Shown here piece by piece: positions 1 through 10,950 of a stretch of DNA of 64,000 bases. The stretch lies in the NCBI GenBank assembly GCA_029204225.1, contig CM055109.1, positions 45,522,843 to 45,586,842 on the forward strand, in the 5' to 3' direction. The notes beneath the pieces were generated by a model that made no database searches, was not told where the DNA came from, and was given only the letters and a program-made list of their open reading frames with translations. The position numbers and the translations under genes are program-made. The DNA comes from Diphasiastrum complanatum. Taxonomy: Eukaryota; Streptophyta; Lycopodiopsida; Lycopodiales; Lycopodiaceae. Numbering within the stretch: position 1 is the first letter of the stretch; the number at the start of each line of letters is the position of its first letter.

Positions 1-910
1 GGGAGAAGAAACAAAATGCCTTGGGCTGGAGATAAGAAGAGATCGAATCAGAGGAACAATGCATCTGAATCAATCAGAATATGCCGAAAAGGTGCTGCAA
101 TAGTACCAAATGGTGGATTGCAAAGAAAAAGCCACACCAATGATAGCTGGAGCCAGACTGATGAAGTAGGACTGCCCGAATATAGATGAGGAGAGACAGA
201 AGATGGAAGGTATACCATACCAAAACTTGATTGGTAGTCTGATGTACCTTACAATTTCTACCAGACCCGACTTGGCCTTCTCTATCTATGCATTGAGCCA
301 ATTCTACTCGAATTCTGGCATGGCACATTGGCAAATGGCAAAAGAATTCAACAATATCTAAAAGGCACCAAAAATATGGGACTAACCTACAAAGTAGAAA
401 ATGAAGAAAAAGGATTCGAGCTGCAACACTATAGTGATGCAAGCTGGGCAAGTTGTAAAGACGACAACAAGTCCTTGACAGGAGGATGTTCGATAGCATG
501 CGAAACTGCAATCAGCTGGACATGCAAGAAAGAAACCTTGGTGGCTCAATCCTCATGCGAAGCTGAATATGTCACAGCTTCGAAGATGGAAAATGAGGTA
601 ATATGGTTACAGATGATGCTAGAGGCAATTGGCATACAACAAAGAGAACCATGCATGATGATGATGGATTCTTAGAGTGCCATTTATCTGTCCCAAGATT
701 CTGTCTTCCATTCGAAGACCAAACACATACCTTTGAAGTACCATCACATTTGAGACTTGATCTCGAAAGGAGAGCTGAAAGTCCAAAACATAAAATCAAA
801 GGACATGGTTGCATATTTGCTCACGAAACCGCTCGACAAACCAGTGTTCACAAAACAAAGAAATGTAATGGGATTGAACAAACACAAAGGTTGCAACGTT
901 CAAGAGGGAG
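1..910 (+). pseudogene. Ty1/Copia pol 3' remnant (RT end and RNase H), broken
   Basis: This is the 3' end of a Copia polyprotein entering from the left edge. The RT-to-RNase H junction reads NLIGSLMYLTISTRPDLAF near 205-290. RNase H follows at 328-675 with SDASWASCKDDNKSLTGG and the later AQSSCEAEY motif, both typical of Copia RNase H. The frame is interrupted at about 357 and again after 670, so no full protein is made. A purine-rich tract (AAGAGGGAG) directly before 911 looks like the polypurine tract that primes plus-strand synthesis. The family is clear from the motifs; the 5' part lies outside the window. Confidence 0.85.
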
Positions 911-1550
911 TGTTGGAAATGGTGAACTCTTGCAACCATTCCTTGGTGTTCCCCAAAGTCCCGAAGTTCGAAGACGAACTGAAGGCCAAAGAAAAGATGA
1001 AGACCAAAGACGAGATGAAGGCCGAAGAAAAAGTGTTCGAGGTTTGTCCCTGCAAACAAATGACGAACAAAAGAGAAACAAGTCGAGCTAACAGTTGGTA
1101 GCTCGACGAGCGTGGAGTCTTGTATTGTCACGCTCAGCCCCAAAGGCAACGTTATCAGAGGATAACTAACCAACAATTTAGCATTAAACCTGTCCTGGAA
1201 ACTGTTGATTAAGTAATCTTGATATCTTTCCAGATGGGACAAGTAAGGGATCGATTACAGAACAAAACATTGATGGAACACAAAAAAGGAGAGAGAGAGA
1301 GAGAGAGAGTGAAGTGCTAGCATACTGTTAGCATTATCAGCTATGCATGAAAGTCTGCCAATGAGCAGAACATAGCAAATTCATGAGAGAAGTGACAGGC
1401 CGCCAATGAGCGAGACACTGATCAACTCACTCAAAACAAAATACAAATACAATTGCTCTCTTCCAATCCACCTCTTCCATTGTTCGCATTGTTTCGTTGA
1501 TTGAATGCTTCATAATATGTGATCTGTAGTCGTTTGCTTAGGATCCTACA
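911..1550 (+). repeat. 3' LTR of the first Copia element
   Basis: The LTR starts TGTTGG right after the polypurine tract and probably ends CCTACA, a near-inverse of the start. This gives about 640 bp. It contains a short (GA)n run at 1287-1310. The 5' LTR is outside the window, so the right border rests only on the TG...CA rule. Confidence 0.55.
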
Positions 1551-1689
1551 AAACATAAAATTCCGCAGACAAAAGAAATTTCTACAAAATACATTCACAA
1601 TGTCTTAATCATATATAATCTGATGAATTGCAAATTAGCTCACTCACTGATGGACTCGGGACTCAAATTGCCAAAGGACCAATGTCCTT

Positions 1690-2377
1690 AGACGGTCGAA
1701 GAGAAGGAGCAGATGCATGAGTACCCTTATCATTCGATAATAGGATCTCTTATGTACACGATGATGTGTACCAGATCATACATAACTTTTGCAGTAAGTT
1801 CCTTAAGTCAGTTTATGACTAATCTTGGTATTACATATTGAAAGGCTCTTATCAGAGTTTTGAGATATATTCGAGGTACTATAGACTTGTTCATTTGTTA
1901 TGGAATAGTCGATAACGACAAACTTAATATTCTTAGTGATTATTTAGATGCAAGTTGGGAAGGAGCTGTTCGTAAATCCACTTCTAAATTTACATTCTTC
2001 CTCAACAACAGTCCTACTTCATGGAACAGTCGCAAGCAAACTTCGATAGCTCTATCTTTTACTGAATCAGAGTATATCACAGCCTCTCAAGCTACAAGGA
2101 AGCAGTATGGTTGAGAAACTTACTTTCAGATGTTTGTTTGAATTAATATGCTCCGACAACTTTATTTTGTGATAATCAAAGTGCTATTGCTTTATTAGCC
2201 AATCCTAGATTTCATTCTAGGAGTAAGCACATTGAAAAGTATCACTATGTCAGAAGCAAAGTTCTCAACAAAGAGGTAAACTTGTAGTACTGTCGAACAC
2301 AAGATATGCACACATAAAATTTTGTGTAGAACTAAGTTTGAAGGTCAAAACATTCACGGATTCAGATTAAGGGGGAG
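1690..2377 (+). pseudogene. Second Ty1/Copia pol remnant (RT end and RNase H)
   Basis: Translation of 1860-2114 gives Copia RNase H signatures: VLRYIRGTIDL, then SDYLDASWEGAVRKSTS, and then SFTESEYITASQA. Upstream (1735-1860) matches the RT C-terminus in shifted frames, and downstream (2150-2260) encodes the [13 protein letters not shown] and [11 protein letters not shown] type motifs. A stop after 2111 and several frame changes make it non-functional. The sequence differs clearly from the first Copia remnant, so this is a separate element on the same strand. Confidence 0.82.
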
Positions 2378-2619
2378 TGTTGGATTGTTCTACTATCGGA
2401 GTGATTCATCCGAATAGTCAATCTTTAATCTACATCCATTTCATTATCCAGTTCTATAGTTTTATTCGTGTTTACTGCTTATCAGCGGAAGTGCATCAGA
2501 CAAAGTTTTCAGTTACTCAGAGATAGCTTAGAGTACACGGTTTCGTCCACTATTGTTTTGTGCTCTCATCATCTGATTTGTACATGCTAATTACTGAATC
2601 AATCTTGCGTTCAATATCA
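2378..2619 (+). repeat. 3' LTR (short) of the second Copia element
   Basis: The LTR begins TGTTGGATTG directly after the polypurine tract AAGGGGGAG. A likely end is TTCAATATCA near 2619, giving a short LTR of about 240 bp. The right border is uncertain because no partner LTR is present. Confidence 0.45.
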
Positions 2620-4952
2620 TGTCAGAATGTATGCTTCTTTGTAGTTATTTGTATGTGATAAATCTCTCCCCCCCCGAGCGTGGCGGTTTCCAGCAACTCC
2701 GTAGAATGGAAAAAGTGTGCTGAATGCGAAAGTGGGCAAGTACACATGCAACATACAAATAACAAGCAAAAGAAAAGGTGAAAGACTAGACTAGCGGGAT
2801 GACACACAAACAAGCAACAACGGTGACAATGTTGACGATATAATCTACCTCCTAGGGTGGCTAAGGATTATCCTAGTAGATATGGTAGGAGATGGATTCT
2901 AACTATGGGTGACATGATTGGTCACCATATAGTGGTGAGCTTTTGGGGGTATGCGGTATGGCCTTTAATCTAGCAAATAACCTCTAAAAACTCTACTAAG
3001 AAGGTTATCAAACCCTCCATTAAGGCTTCCCTACTAGTGGGGGATCCTAAATCTAAGCAACCCTAGCTAAGTTAACCTAAGACTAACCTAAGGGGATCCA
3101 AAGACTCTCCCTACTGAATGTGACCCTAGACCCTTTATGGCTCTCCCAACTAGAAGGTCTCTAACTAGCCTAGGCTAACTTCCAAAGGATATGGGCAAAG
3201 GGAATATAGCAAGGATACAAGCAACAAGCTAAATAAGAAGAAGGCACACAAGCATATGTCACATAACATGAAAACTATAATGAGAAAGCCAAGTGGAGGC
3301 ACAAACACCTTCCCACAAGGTATTCTATCCCACTATAGAGAACAAGCACAAAAGTGCACAAGTATTGCATCACAATGTGTTTATGTGTTTGGAATTTTCT
3401 GGCACTAAATTTTGCTCAAAACAGCAACACAATCATGCAATTCGAAACATTTTGGTGGTAAAAGTGATAGATAAAGACACAAAATTCTACACATTTTTGG
3501 GGTTCAAAGGGAGTCTAAGTCACCAAAGGCTTGATGCGGGAAGAGACCGCGGAGAAATATATGAAGAAGTCACCGAGAATTCATACCACATTGAATTGGT
3601 AGGAGTGTCTCAGGGGGTCCTTCCAATGTCCCCAGACACATAGGTTTTTTTGTTATTGTTGTAAAATGTTGGGTAAGCCGAGTTGAGGGGAATTCATGTC
3701 CTCATTCACCCATGAGTAGTCAAAAATCATGGAATTGAAAAAAGTTAGGAGTTTACACGTAGTCTGACTAAGCTACTTACAAACTCAAAACGACTTTTAA
3801 ACCAATATTTTAGATGATACTGATTAAAAACTTTAAATAAAAAAATAGTAATAGATGGAATTAAAACCTAGGAAAAATTGAAAACACACAAATACAAGAC
3901 AACAAACACGTGCTTTGACTCTCCACGTGGATTGCATAATTAAACCATATGTGTAAGTTGTGAATATTCGGGGCAACACAACAAATAAGAAACATAATGA
4001 AATTAACATAATCATGAGAATACTAAAAACATAAAATGGTAACTAATATATATATATATATATATTTATTGCATATAGAAGATAAGCTCCACCTCATGTT
4101 TTTGCCTCTTTGCAAGATTTATTAATATGGCATCAAATAAACTTGAAAGGAAAATTAGACAAAAATAGAATATCTGACATCACAAAATTAAAAACCAAAT
4201 TAACTAAAACATCAAATCACAAAGAAAAGAGATCACCATTTTAGTTCTTGAACTCTACAAGCACCATAGTGCAAATACTCGTGAATCTAGGTAAAGTTGT
4301 ATATCTTGAGTTCAACAATATTTCAATGTACCAAATTGAGTCCAATTAGAAGCGTAGGTGAATCTTGTACATTACCAAAAGCTCCACTCTTCACTCGTAC
4401 ATCAATTTCACAATGGGTTGTCTACTTGAGGATGAAAAAGGCACAAGCTCTAAATGCTAGGTGATCATATGAAGGTCCAGGTTAAGTGAGAGAGTGTCAA
4501 CTTGTTGGACTTGCGGATGGGCACTTGACTTAAAGTCGTGCACGGTCTAGTGAAAGATGTTGGCTACAAGAGCTTGGTCACTCATTTAACATTTTAGGGG
4601 TTGAAAGAAGGAGTGAGATGACCTAGGAAGGTCATGTTTGGATGTTTGAATAATACACTTTCCTTTCCATATATGTGATGTGATTTTCTATACCCTCTTT
4701 TAACTTCATACTCTAGTTCACAAATTTTGGCTTCTTAAAAGTGTGGAGGCCTCAACCCTTCAAATATGAAAATTTTGGACGAGAATTTTGAAAGAAATTT
4801 GACGGGTGAAAGTTTGATCCTCTTGTTCATGTTTATAGCTTGAAGGGCGCACTTTAAAAATGGCCTTCTGATGACCGTTGCAAGCTTCTGTGCTTTTCAA
4901 AGAGAAAGCCCGTCTTCGGTTACGATGCATTTCTCAATTTCACAATCCAGTG

Positions 4953-4954
<2 letters not shown>
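2620..4954. other. Upstream DNA of IFT172 without a recognisable gene
   Basis: No coding region, transposon domain or RNA gene could be recognised here. A 116-codon open stretch at 3293-3643 shows no family motif and is probably chance. A (TA)n run lies at about 4049-4064. The right-hand few hundred bases presumably hold the IFT172 promoter and 5' leader. Confidence 0.5.

Positions 4955-5008
<54 letters not shown>
4955..5008 (+). repeat. (GA)n run in the IFT172 5' leader
   Basis: About 27 GA dinucleotides end five bases before the IFT172 start codon. GA/CT runs are common in plant 5' leaders and core promoters, so this may be regulatory. It is also the dinucleotide in which the nearby LINEs are nested. 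Confidence 0.7.
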
Positions 5009-5009
<1 letters not shown>

Positions 5010-5013
5010 AATA

Positions 5014-5099
5014 ATGCATCAGCTTACTCATCTGCGATCTCTATTCACGGGGAGCAATCGCATTGACAAGGTGACAGCGCTTGCCTGGTCTCCAAACGG
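5014..5099 (+). CDS. IFT172: IFT172 coding exon 1 (intraflagellar transport protein 172, N-terminus)
   Basis: IFT172 is a large peripheral subunit of the IFT-B complex that carries cargo along cilia and flagella. Its N-terminal half is WD40 propeller. The exon encodes 28 residues, starting MHQLTHLRSLF and ending in the WD-type stretch DKVTALAWSPN, as in the IFT172 N-terminus. The donor is GTATGT at 5100. ATG 5014 is chosen because it begins the homologous segment and follows the GA-rich leader; no upstream in-frame homology is seen. Exons 1-5 join in phase (86+100+101+127+131 nt) with no stop. The gene implies a host with motile sperm. Identification rests on remembered family sequence and consistent exon phases. 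Confidence 0.88.
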
Positions 5100-5487
5100 G
5101 TATGTCAATGATGCCTGTGCTCATTTCACATTGTATTCCACCTACAATATTTTCAACTTTGAATGTATGTTCCTGCCCTAATTGCTACCACACTTACAAC
5201 GGTCTGGAATATGATACCATAAGTATGAATCTTCATCTACATTTTACATGCTTCATGAAATGAAATTTGAGATGATTGGTTTATCTTTTACCCTGACTTC
5301 TAATGATTCAGCTTGTGTTAGAATTGACTTATTGGTTTTTTTAGTTAGTTTGTGTTTGTTATGCCATCGGTAAAAGATTAACGTCCAAACACTAGTCGCG
5401 AAAATTTGTCAAACAAGCTCTCGGTTGCTATTTGTCAAAGTATGTGCAGTAGGCATTCCTCACAAAGAATATCTTGATGATTCTCAG

Positions 5488-5587
5488 CCGAAAGTTAGCT
5501 GTGGCCACTCTTAGCCGCATTGTACATCTGTTTGATGAAAATGGAGAACTGAAGGATAGATTCGCCACTAAGCCAGCTGACTCCAAG
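5488..5587 (+). CDS. IFT172: IFT172 coding exon 2
   Basis: The exon begins after TTCTCAG and ends before GTAACA. Joined to exon 1 it reads G-RKLAVATLSRIVHLFDENG and then ELKDRFATKPADSK, a very characteristic IFT172 segment with its conserved TKPAD motif. Exons 1 and 2 together make exactly 62 codons, so intron 2 is phase 0. A minus-strand LINE tail starts only about 40 bp after the donor. Confidence 0.92.
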
Positions 5588-5623
5588 GTAACATGTGCTG
5601 CTTTTCCCATTTTGCTAAGATGG

Positions 5624-5665
<42 letters not shown>

Positions 5666-5973
5666 TTTATTAACGTCTTTTGGGCCCCCTTGGGTGCATA
5701 AGACCAAAAAGAAAATACGAACAAGCAACAGTGGAGCATTATCCATAAGAGGATGTGGCTGTAAAATGCTATAAACTAGCTACGAATGAAAGTAGAACAA
5801 AGCAAAAGTGAAATAAGCCCACAACCCGGGCTAGGTATAATAGAAGAACCACAGAAAAAGTGCCAATGCCCACAACCCGGGCCAGGTGGAGAATAAGTAC
5901 ATATCAGCGAAAGTAAGTGTGAAGTGTCCGCTGAGTGGAGTGTACAGTGGGCCCTGATGGAGGCAAGTGGCGA

Positions 5974-7790
5974 CTACATCTGGGCTTTTTCCGCGGTGGC
6001 ACAAGGATAGGGAATCTCATCATCGGAGTCATCAGCAAGTGCTCGAGTCCGAAAGAAGCCAGCGAGAAGCAGCTGCTGCGAGTCTAACCCCAACTGATCT
6101 GGTACAGGCAGATGAGACTGACGGAGAGTAAGCATCTCACGAACAAGAAGTCCCAAGCAATGAGCATCAGGATAGGAGACAAAACTGAGAAGTGTATGCG
6201 GGCCACCGCGAGAGATGATGCATCCAGCTCCAAGAAATGGGTCCGGTAGAAAGCTGGCTTAACCACTAACTGGTTACGCCAAGTCTGCTCTAGATATGCA
6301 TGATAGAGGAATCGTCTGATATACTGATGTGTGCCTGAGGGAAGCTCTGTGATGGAGATACCAAATGACTCAAGTAGGAGGTGAGATGCCTGAGAGAACC
6401 ATGATAATCTGTAGCCTTGATCATGAAGACGCTGTGAGGAGCATAGTGCAATCTGTATGTATCGTCTGTCTATCTCTGGTAATGCCTGTATCCTCTATAT
6501 ATAGGTAATGAGCTGTAGAGCTACCTCGATCTGTATAGGTGGAACTGCAAACTCGGCCAGGAGAATCTCATGTGGAACAGTAGGCTTCGCTCGAATCAAT
6601 CAAGCTAGCATGGTGGTCTGTAATCGTGAAAGACTAGCCCAGTGTGAAGAGGGGAGACCTCTACACCATGCCTCTGCCGCATAAGCCGTGGGGGTGACAA
6701 TGGTATCAAATAGGTGACACTTACTGCGAGAGTCTTGGATGGACTTTCGGAAACAAAATCGCTCTAGCTGAACAAGGGAGGCATGTCCCTTCCCCAGTCG
6801 AGTGGTAGCGGCCTAGGACTTGAGAAAAGGATCCCCAGGTATGTGAAGGAAGGGACCACCTCTAGAACTTGTCCACCCAAAGTAAGCTCCTGTCGCTGCA
6901 TGAATGCTCGAGAAGTGTTGAAGACCATAACCTTGGTGTTGAAGACCATAACCTTGGTCTTCCCAATGTTCACCCCTAGGCCCCATCTGGTGCAAAACTC
7001 ATGCAAGCAATCCAACTGTCGCTGTAGAACCTCTATGGTCGGTGACAAATCCTACATCAGCATAAAGGAGGATAGCAATCAAGATGTCCCCAAGCCTGCA
7101 ACCAGCACCACCACACTGTGTAATGACACTCTCCAACTCATCAATATACAAGCCAAAGAGGACTGGTGAGAGGGAGCAACCCTGCTTCACCCCAATAGTG
7201 CTCCAAATGTGCTCGGATATGCCACTGCTATGCCGGAAACATCCCAGGACATGCTCATAAAGTGTCATCACAGCAAGAACGATGTCGGTGGAGAAGCCGA
7301 GGTCTCGGAGTCTCTAGATGAGCAATGACCGAGGAACAGAATCAAAGGCTTTCTTGAAGTCCACAAAACAACAGTAAACCCTCTCTCTCTTGTGCTTAGC
7401 CTCCTCAATCAAGGCCCGCAATGTGAAGATGTGATCTATAATAGAATAATGGTCTCGAAAAATTGACCCATATCATGTAGTCCCCTAGTCTCTGTCTCTG
7501 AACTCACAACAGACTGAAGTATAGTACCATATAGCTTCGCCAAGACATGCCCAATCATGATGGTGCGGTGGTTACTCGAAATCATGGGGTCACCATTCTT
7601 ATGGATGGGGTGGATAATGTTAGTGCACCAGGATGATGGGAAACCGGAGTCAATCAGATCACCTGCTGTAGAGGATGAGTGGATGCCATCACAATTCCAT
7701 ACCCCAATCTGAAGATGGTATGGATGGGGCCTCGGGATGCTCCCAATCCCGGGGGCCCCTAATTCCTAGCTCTGGGAACTGCTAGGGGTG
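5974..7790 (-). pseudogene. LINE-1 ORF2 remnant (RT and C-terminal domain)
   Basis: RT motifs on the minus strand include a degenerate CFVDFRKAFDS equivalent near 7340-7375 and GVKQGCSLSPVLFGLYIDELE at about 7125-7190. The catalytic block near 7055 reads LLYADVGFV, so the second catalytic Asp of YADD is lost. A NIGKTKVMVFN stretch near 6940-6980 is duplicated in tandem. The C-terminal region (FYRTHFLELDASSL) lies at about 6200-6260. Stops and frame changes are many. It is related to the LINE at 61430-64000. Confidence 0.82.
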
Positions 7791-7852
7791 CCAGCAACAA
7801 ATCGTATCTAACTATCTCGATATATGACCCGTCTACCAGTCTCTCGAGCCAC

Positions 7853-8871
7853 CTAGAAGGCTTTACGCCTCTCCTCAACTTGGATGTAGGTAAGATCATC
7901 ATCCATATATATGGTAGTGCCACGTAACTGGGCTCTACAGCGTAAAGCCTCTCTGCAGCTGTCTAGGGACGTGAAGCGAATGATCAGTGTAGTTGCATCT
8001 CTGGTGGTCCTCCAAGCAGGATATAGCCCATTTGTCACGTGTCCTAGAGTGGTCTCGAGAAATCTCGTAGCTTCGGCAATGGCATCCTGTGTGTTCGGTA
8101 TCCCACGAACCTTGATGTTATGGGCCTTTTGCTCCCTTGACCACTCTTTCGAAATGGTGGCTGAGATGACTGAGGAAATGGGGGCGCTAGGCTTGGTGCC
8201 TTTCTTCAAGACTGCTGTCCATGAATCTTTATGCTGCTCAATTTTACTTTCAAGCTCCCATATCATGGTGGTGGTCGTTTCCGAGGATGCAACCTGCTTA
8301 GTGTTGATCACTTGTTCCAATGAGGTGACTTTGGACTACAACAAGTTCTTTTCCTTTAGTAAGGAGACCAGTACTCCTTTCAACAGTGAAAGTTCTTGCT
8401 TCAAAAGCTGGAAATCTGCTCTCATTTGGTCAGCTTCCCAAGAGGAAAATAGTTCGGTTGATTTGGAGGGAGTGTATGGGGTGAGTGCTGTAGGTGGGGG
8501 AGCTATGGATTCTTGGGAAATAGGAATAGGAAGGAGCCCAGTAGGAATGGCTAGATTGATAGGATTGGAGATCGATGAAGAGGTGGAAGATGAAGATGAA
8601 GATGAAAGAGAAGAGCAGAAGATAGAGAAGAAGGGGAGGAAAGTGAGAGTGGAGAAGAAGAGGTAGGAGGGGGTACCACATCAACAGGCAGCGTTGCCAC
8701 ATCAGCAGTTTGCAACGTGATGGAGTCAACGAGCAGCGAGGGGGGAACTGTAGCAGGGGACGAGCCAACGGTGTGGGGGGGGGGGAGGATGGGATGCCAG
8801 CGGTAGGGGAGCAGGTCTGTGTGGTGCGAGGTGGGCCTGACCCTCGAGGAGGAGCCATAACGGGATGCCAA
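7853..8871 (-). pseudogene. LINE-1 ORF1 remnant (coiled coil plus RRM-like domain)
   Basis: Reading leftward there is a proline/serine-rich N-terminus (8430-8871), a leucine-rich coiled coil (about 8320-8440) and a C-terminal domain with AHNIKVRGIPNTQDAIAEA and then YMDDDLTYIQVEERRKAF. The block (A)LN(I/V)RVRGIPN recurs in all LINE ORF1s of this window and resembles the RNA-binding ORF1p of L1-type LINEs. An in-frame TAG near 8336 and a frame shift near 8430 break it. Confidence 0.78.
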
Positions 8872-8971
8872 AACTAGCTGCCAACGAGCAGTAGATCAGT
8901 GCCCTGTCAGCAATCCGCTGTCAGCTCAGCGCCCTGTCAGCCCAATCAACGCCCAGTCAGCTCATCAGTGC

Positions 8972-8976
<5 letters not shown>

Positions 8977-9042
<66 letters not shown>
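8977..9042. repeat. (GA)n microsatellite between LINE-1 and LINE-2
   Basis: An uninterrupted run of about 33 GA units. It is both the 5' neighbour of LINE-1 and the 3' tail of LINE-2, both on the minus strand. Confidence 0.9.
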
Positions 9043-9045
<3 letters not shown>

Positions 9046-9587
9046 GAATAGAATATATTAATGTCTATAGAGTGCCCTTGGGCACGTAAGACAAAGAAAA
9101 AGTACATCAGAAAGGAGCATTGTCCATGCCGGACTTATTTCAACTAAAACTAAAATAGAAATTAAAATCAAAACAGAAATAAATAAAACCAATGCTTAAC
9201 CTCCAGCTATGGTGAGGGTATAGAAGCCGTAGCTTAACCACCAACTACGCGGAGGAATAATACTCACTAACTGATAGAAAAAAATTGTGTGATTTGGTGT
9301 GAGGCACATGGAGGCCTATGGTGACGAACTCTGGATGGTCGAGGAATACGCTGGAGCTTCGGTAGACGAGCTGGAATGTCAATCTCACTGCCCGAAGTAT
9401 CTTCTCTACCTCTTTTCTGAAAGAAAGGTGTAATATGTGGCTGGCTGTGGTCCACATCCTGATCAACCGACAGAAGAGAGGATCTCAACGAGAACATCTC
9501 TCACAATAGCAAACCAACACATCTCACATCCGGATAAGTAAATAAGGAACCAAGAGTGAGCGGAGTGTCCCGATAGAGACAATGGTA

Positions 9588-10388
9588 TCAATAGTAAGCT
9601 GGACAAATGAAAATAAAGTGAAACTCATCCTCAACCTCCTGTAGTGTACAACACTGACAGATCCGTAAAGGTTGTGGTGTGTCTGTGTATCTGCCTGTCT
9701 CAATAGCGAGTTGATGAGAAGAGACCCGTATCTGACCAATACGGTAGTGTAGGCCAAAAGACAGCGCATGAGAGAGATAACTTGGTCTGATTGGAAGACC
9801 TGAAGCATCAAGGTGAAGAAAGTGAGTGTGGTAGAACTGAAGCTTAACCTGTGATGGATCCAGGTGAGACCAAACAATGTGTATGTATGCTCTGTAGATC
9901 TGTCGGCGAATGAAAGCATGAGTCCCATTTGGGAGGTCAGACATAGATAATCCCCATCTATGTAGAAAGTCCGAAGCATACTGAAACCATGAGAACTTAG
10001 CCCTCTGCCTGGCCAAAGTGCGAGAAGATGTATAAGCCGCTACCACGTATCTGGAAGAATCAAGCTCTGAGACTCTGTGAATGAAAGTGATGATCCTAAA
10101 AATAGCCTCTACAATCAAGGGAGGAGACGCAAACTCCGCTGAGATGGTAGGGTGCAAAATATGAAAAGTATGAAGAAAAGGAGTCAAGGCTGGTGAGCCA
10201 ATGAAATAGTCAACCATGCTGTGTCCACCTCCGTGTGGATGGCAAGCAAAAATTGATGATGACGGCCATCGAGACAGGCCATTCAGAATGGCTAAAGAAT
10301 GAGCTTGTGCAAGTCCAATCAACTGTTCTCCAAAATGTGTAGCTGGGGTATCTGCATCCTGAGAGGTCCTGTCCAAACCCACATCCAA
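9588..10388 (-). pseudogene. LINE-2 ORF2: endonuclease end fused in frame to C-terminal domain
   Basis: This is an open 266-codon stretch. It starts inside the endonuclease (GLDRTSQDADTPATHFGEQ) and continues to GGGHSMVDYFIGSPA. Near 10145 it jumps to the C-terminal domain, reading LHPTIS-AEFASPPLIVEAI. In the relative at 61430-64000 those two parts are separated by about 1.2 kb encoding RT. The C-terminus keeps a CQCCTLQEVEDEFHFIFICP zinc-knuckle-like motif. More endonuclease (GKTTRGSGGVACLTREVY) lies upstream to about 10930 in other frames. The fused product cannot reverse transcribe. Confidence 0.8.
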
Positions 10389-10950
10389 AGCCTGAATTTG
10401 AAGAAAATCATTGTCTGCATGAAACTCTGTCTGCCGGGAGTTGGTGCAAGCATTAAAATCTCCTGCTAGTAGAATAAGGCCCTGCTGTGGGCTATATCAT
10501 CTGAGAGAGCCTGGAATGGATCACCACCATAGTCTGCAAAAGCTAATGACTGAGGTGCAAAATACAAATTGCTATAAAGAGATTTTGAGGTAGCCCCAAG
10601 TAGTGACCAAAGAACTGTAACCAGATAAAGCTCGCAAATGGATCACTTTTGAGCAGCTTAAAATGAGTGCGATAAACTTCCCTGGTAAGACATGCGACAC
10701 CACCAGAGCCACGTGTGGTTTTTCCTCTCAAGAAAGGCCTGTACGTTGAATGCCAGGCATAATCCTGAATGGCAGGAAGAGGTCGATATAATGATTCATG
10801 GGTCTATGCTAGGAACAAAATATCACATTTTTGCAAAAAAGAGTGAAAGTCTCCTACTGAAGAAGATGAAAGCACACCGTTACAACTCCAAAAACCAATT
10901 TGCAATGGCTGAGGGGATCTCGGGCTGAGGTGCCCGGGATCCCCGACCTC

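Larger units (their letters stand above)
5628..8976 (-). mobile_element. LINE-1: minus-strand LINE with (TC)n tail, endonuclease deleted
   Basis: On the minus strand the order is 5' leader (8872-8976), ORF1 (about 7853-8871), a short ORF2 start, reverse transcriptase (about 6760-7650), C-terminal domain (about 5990-6750) and 3' UTR (5661-5990). The 3' end is AAAAGACGTTAATAAAGC followed by TTTC and then (TC)n, written as (GA)n at 5628-5660. Its 5' end directly abuts another (GA)n at 8977. The endonuclease domain seen in the related plus-strand copy at 61560-62500 is missing: the ORF2 start (about 7700-7790) runs straight into RT sequence. Confidence 0.85.

Noticed and set aside
3293-3643. 116-codon open frame upstream of IFT172
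   Set aside because: No recognisable motif, and no comparison available to support it.
4878-5066. 62-codon frame with an Arg-Glu repeat overlapping the IFT172 start
   Set aside because: The RERERE stretch is the translated (GA)n run. The real exon uses another frame starting at 5014.
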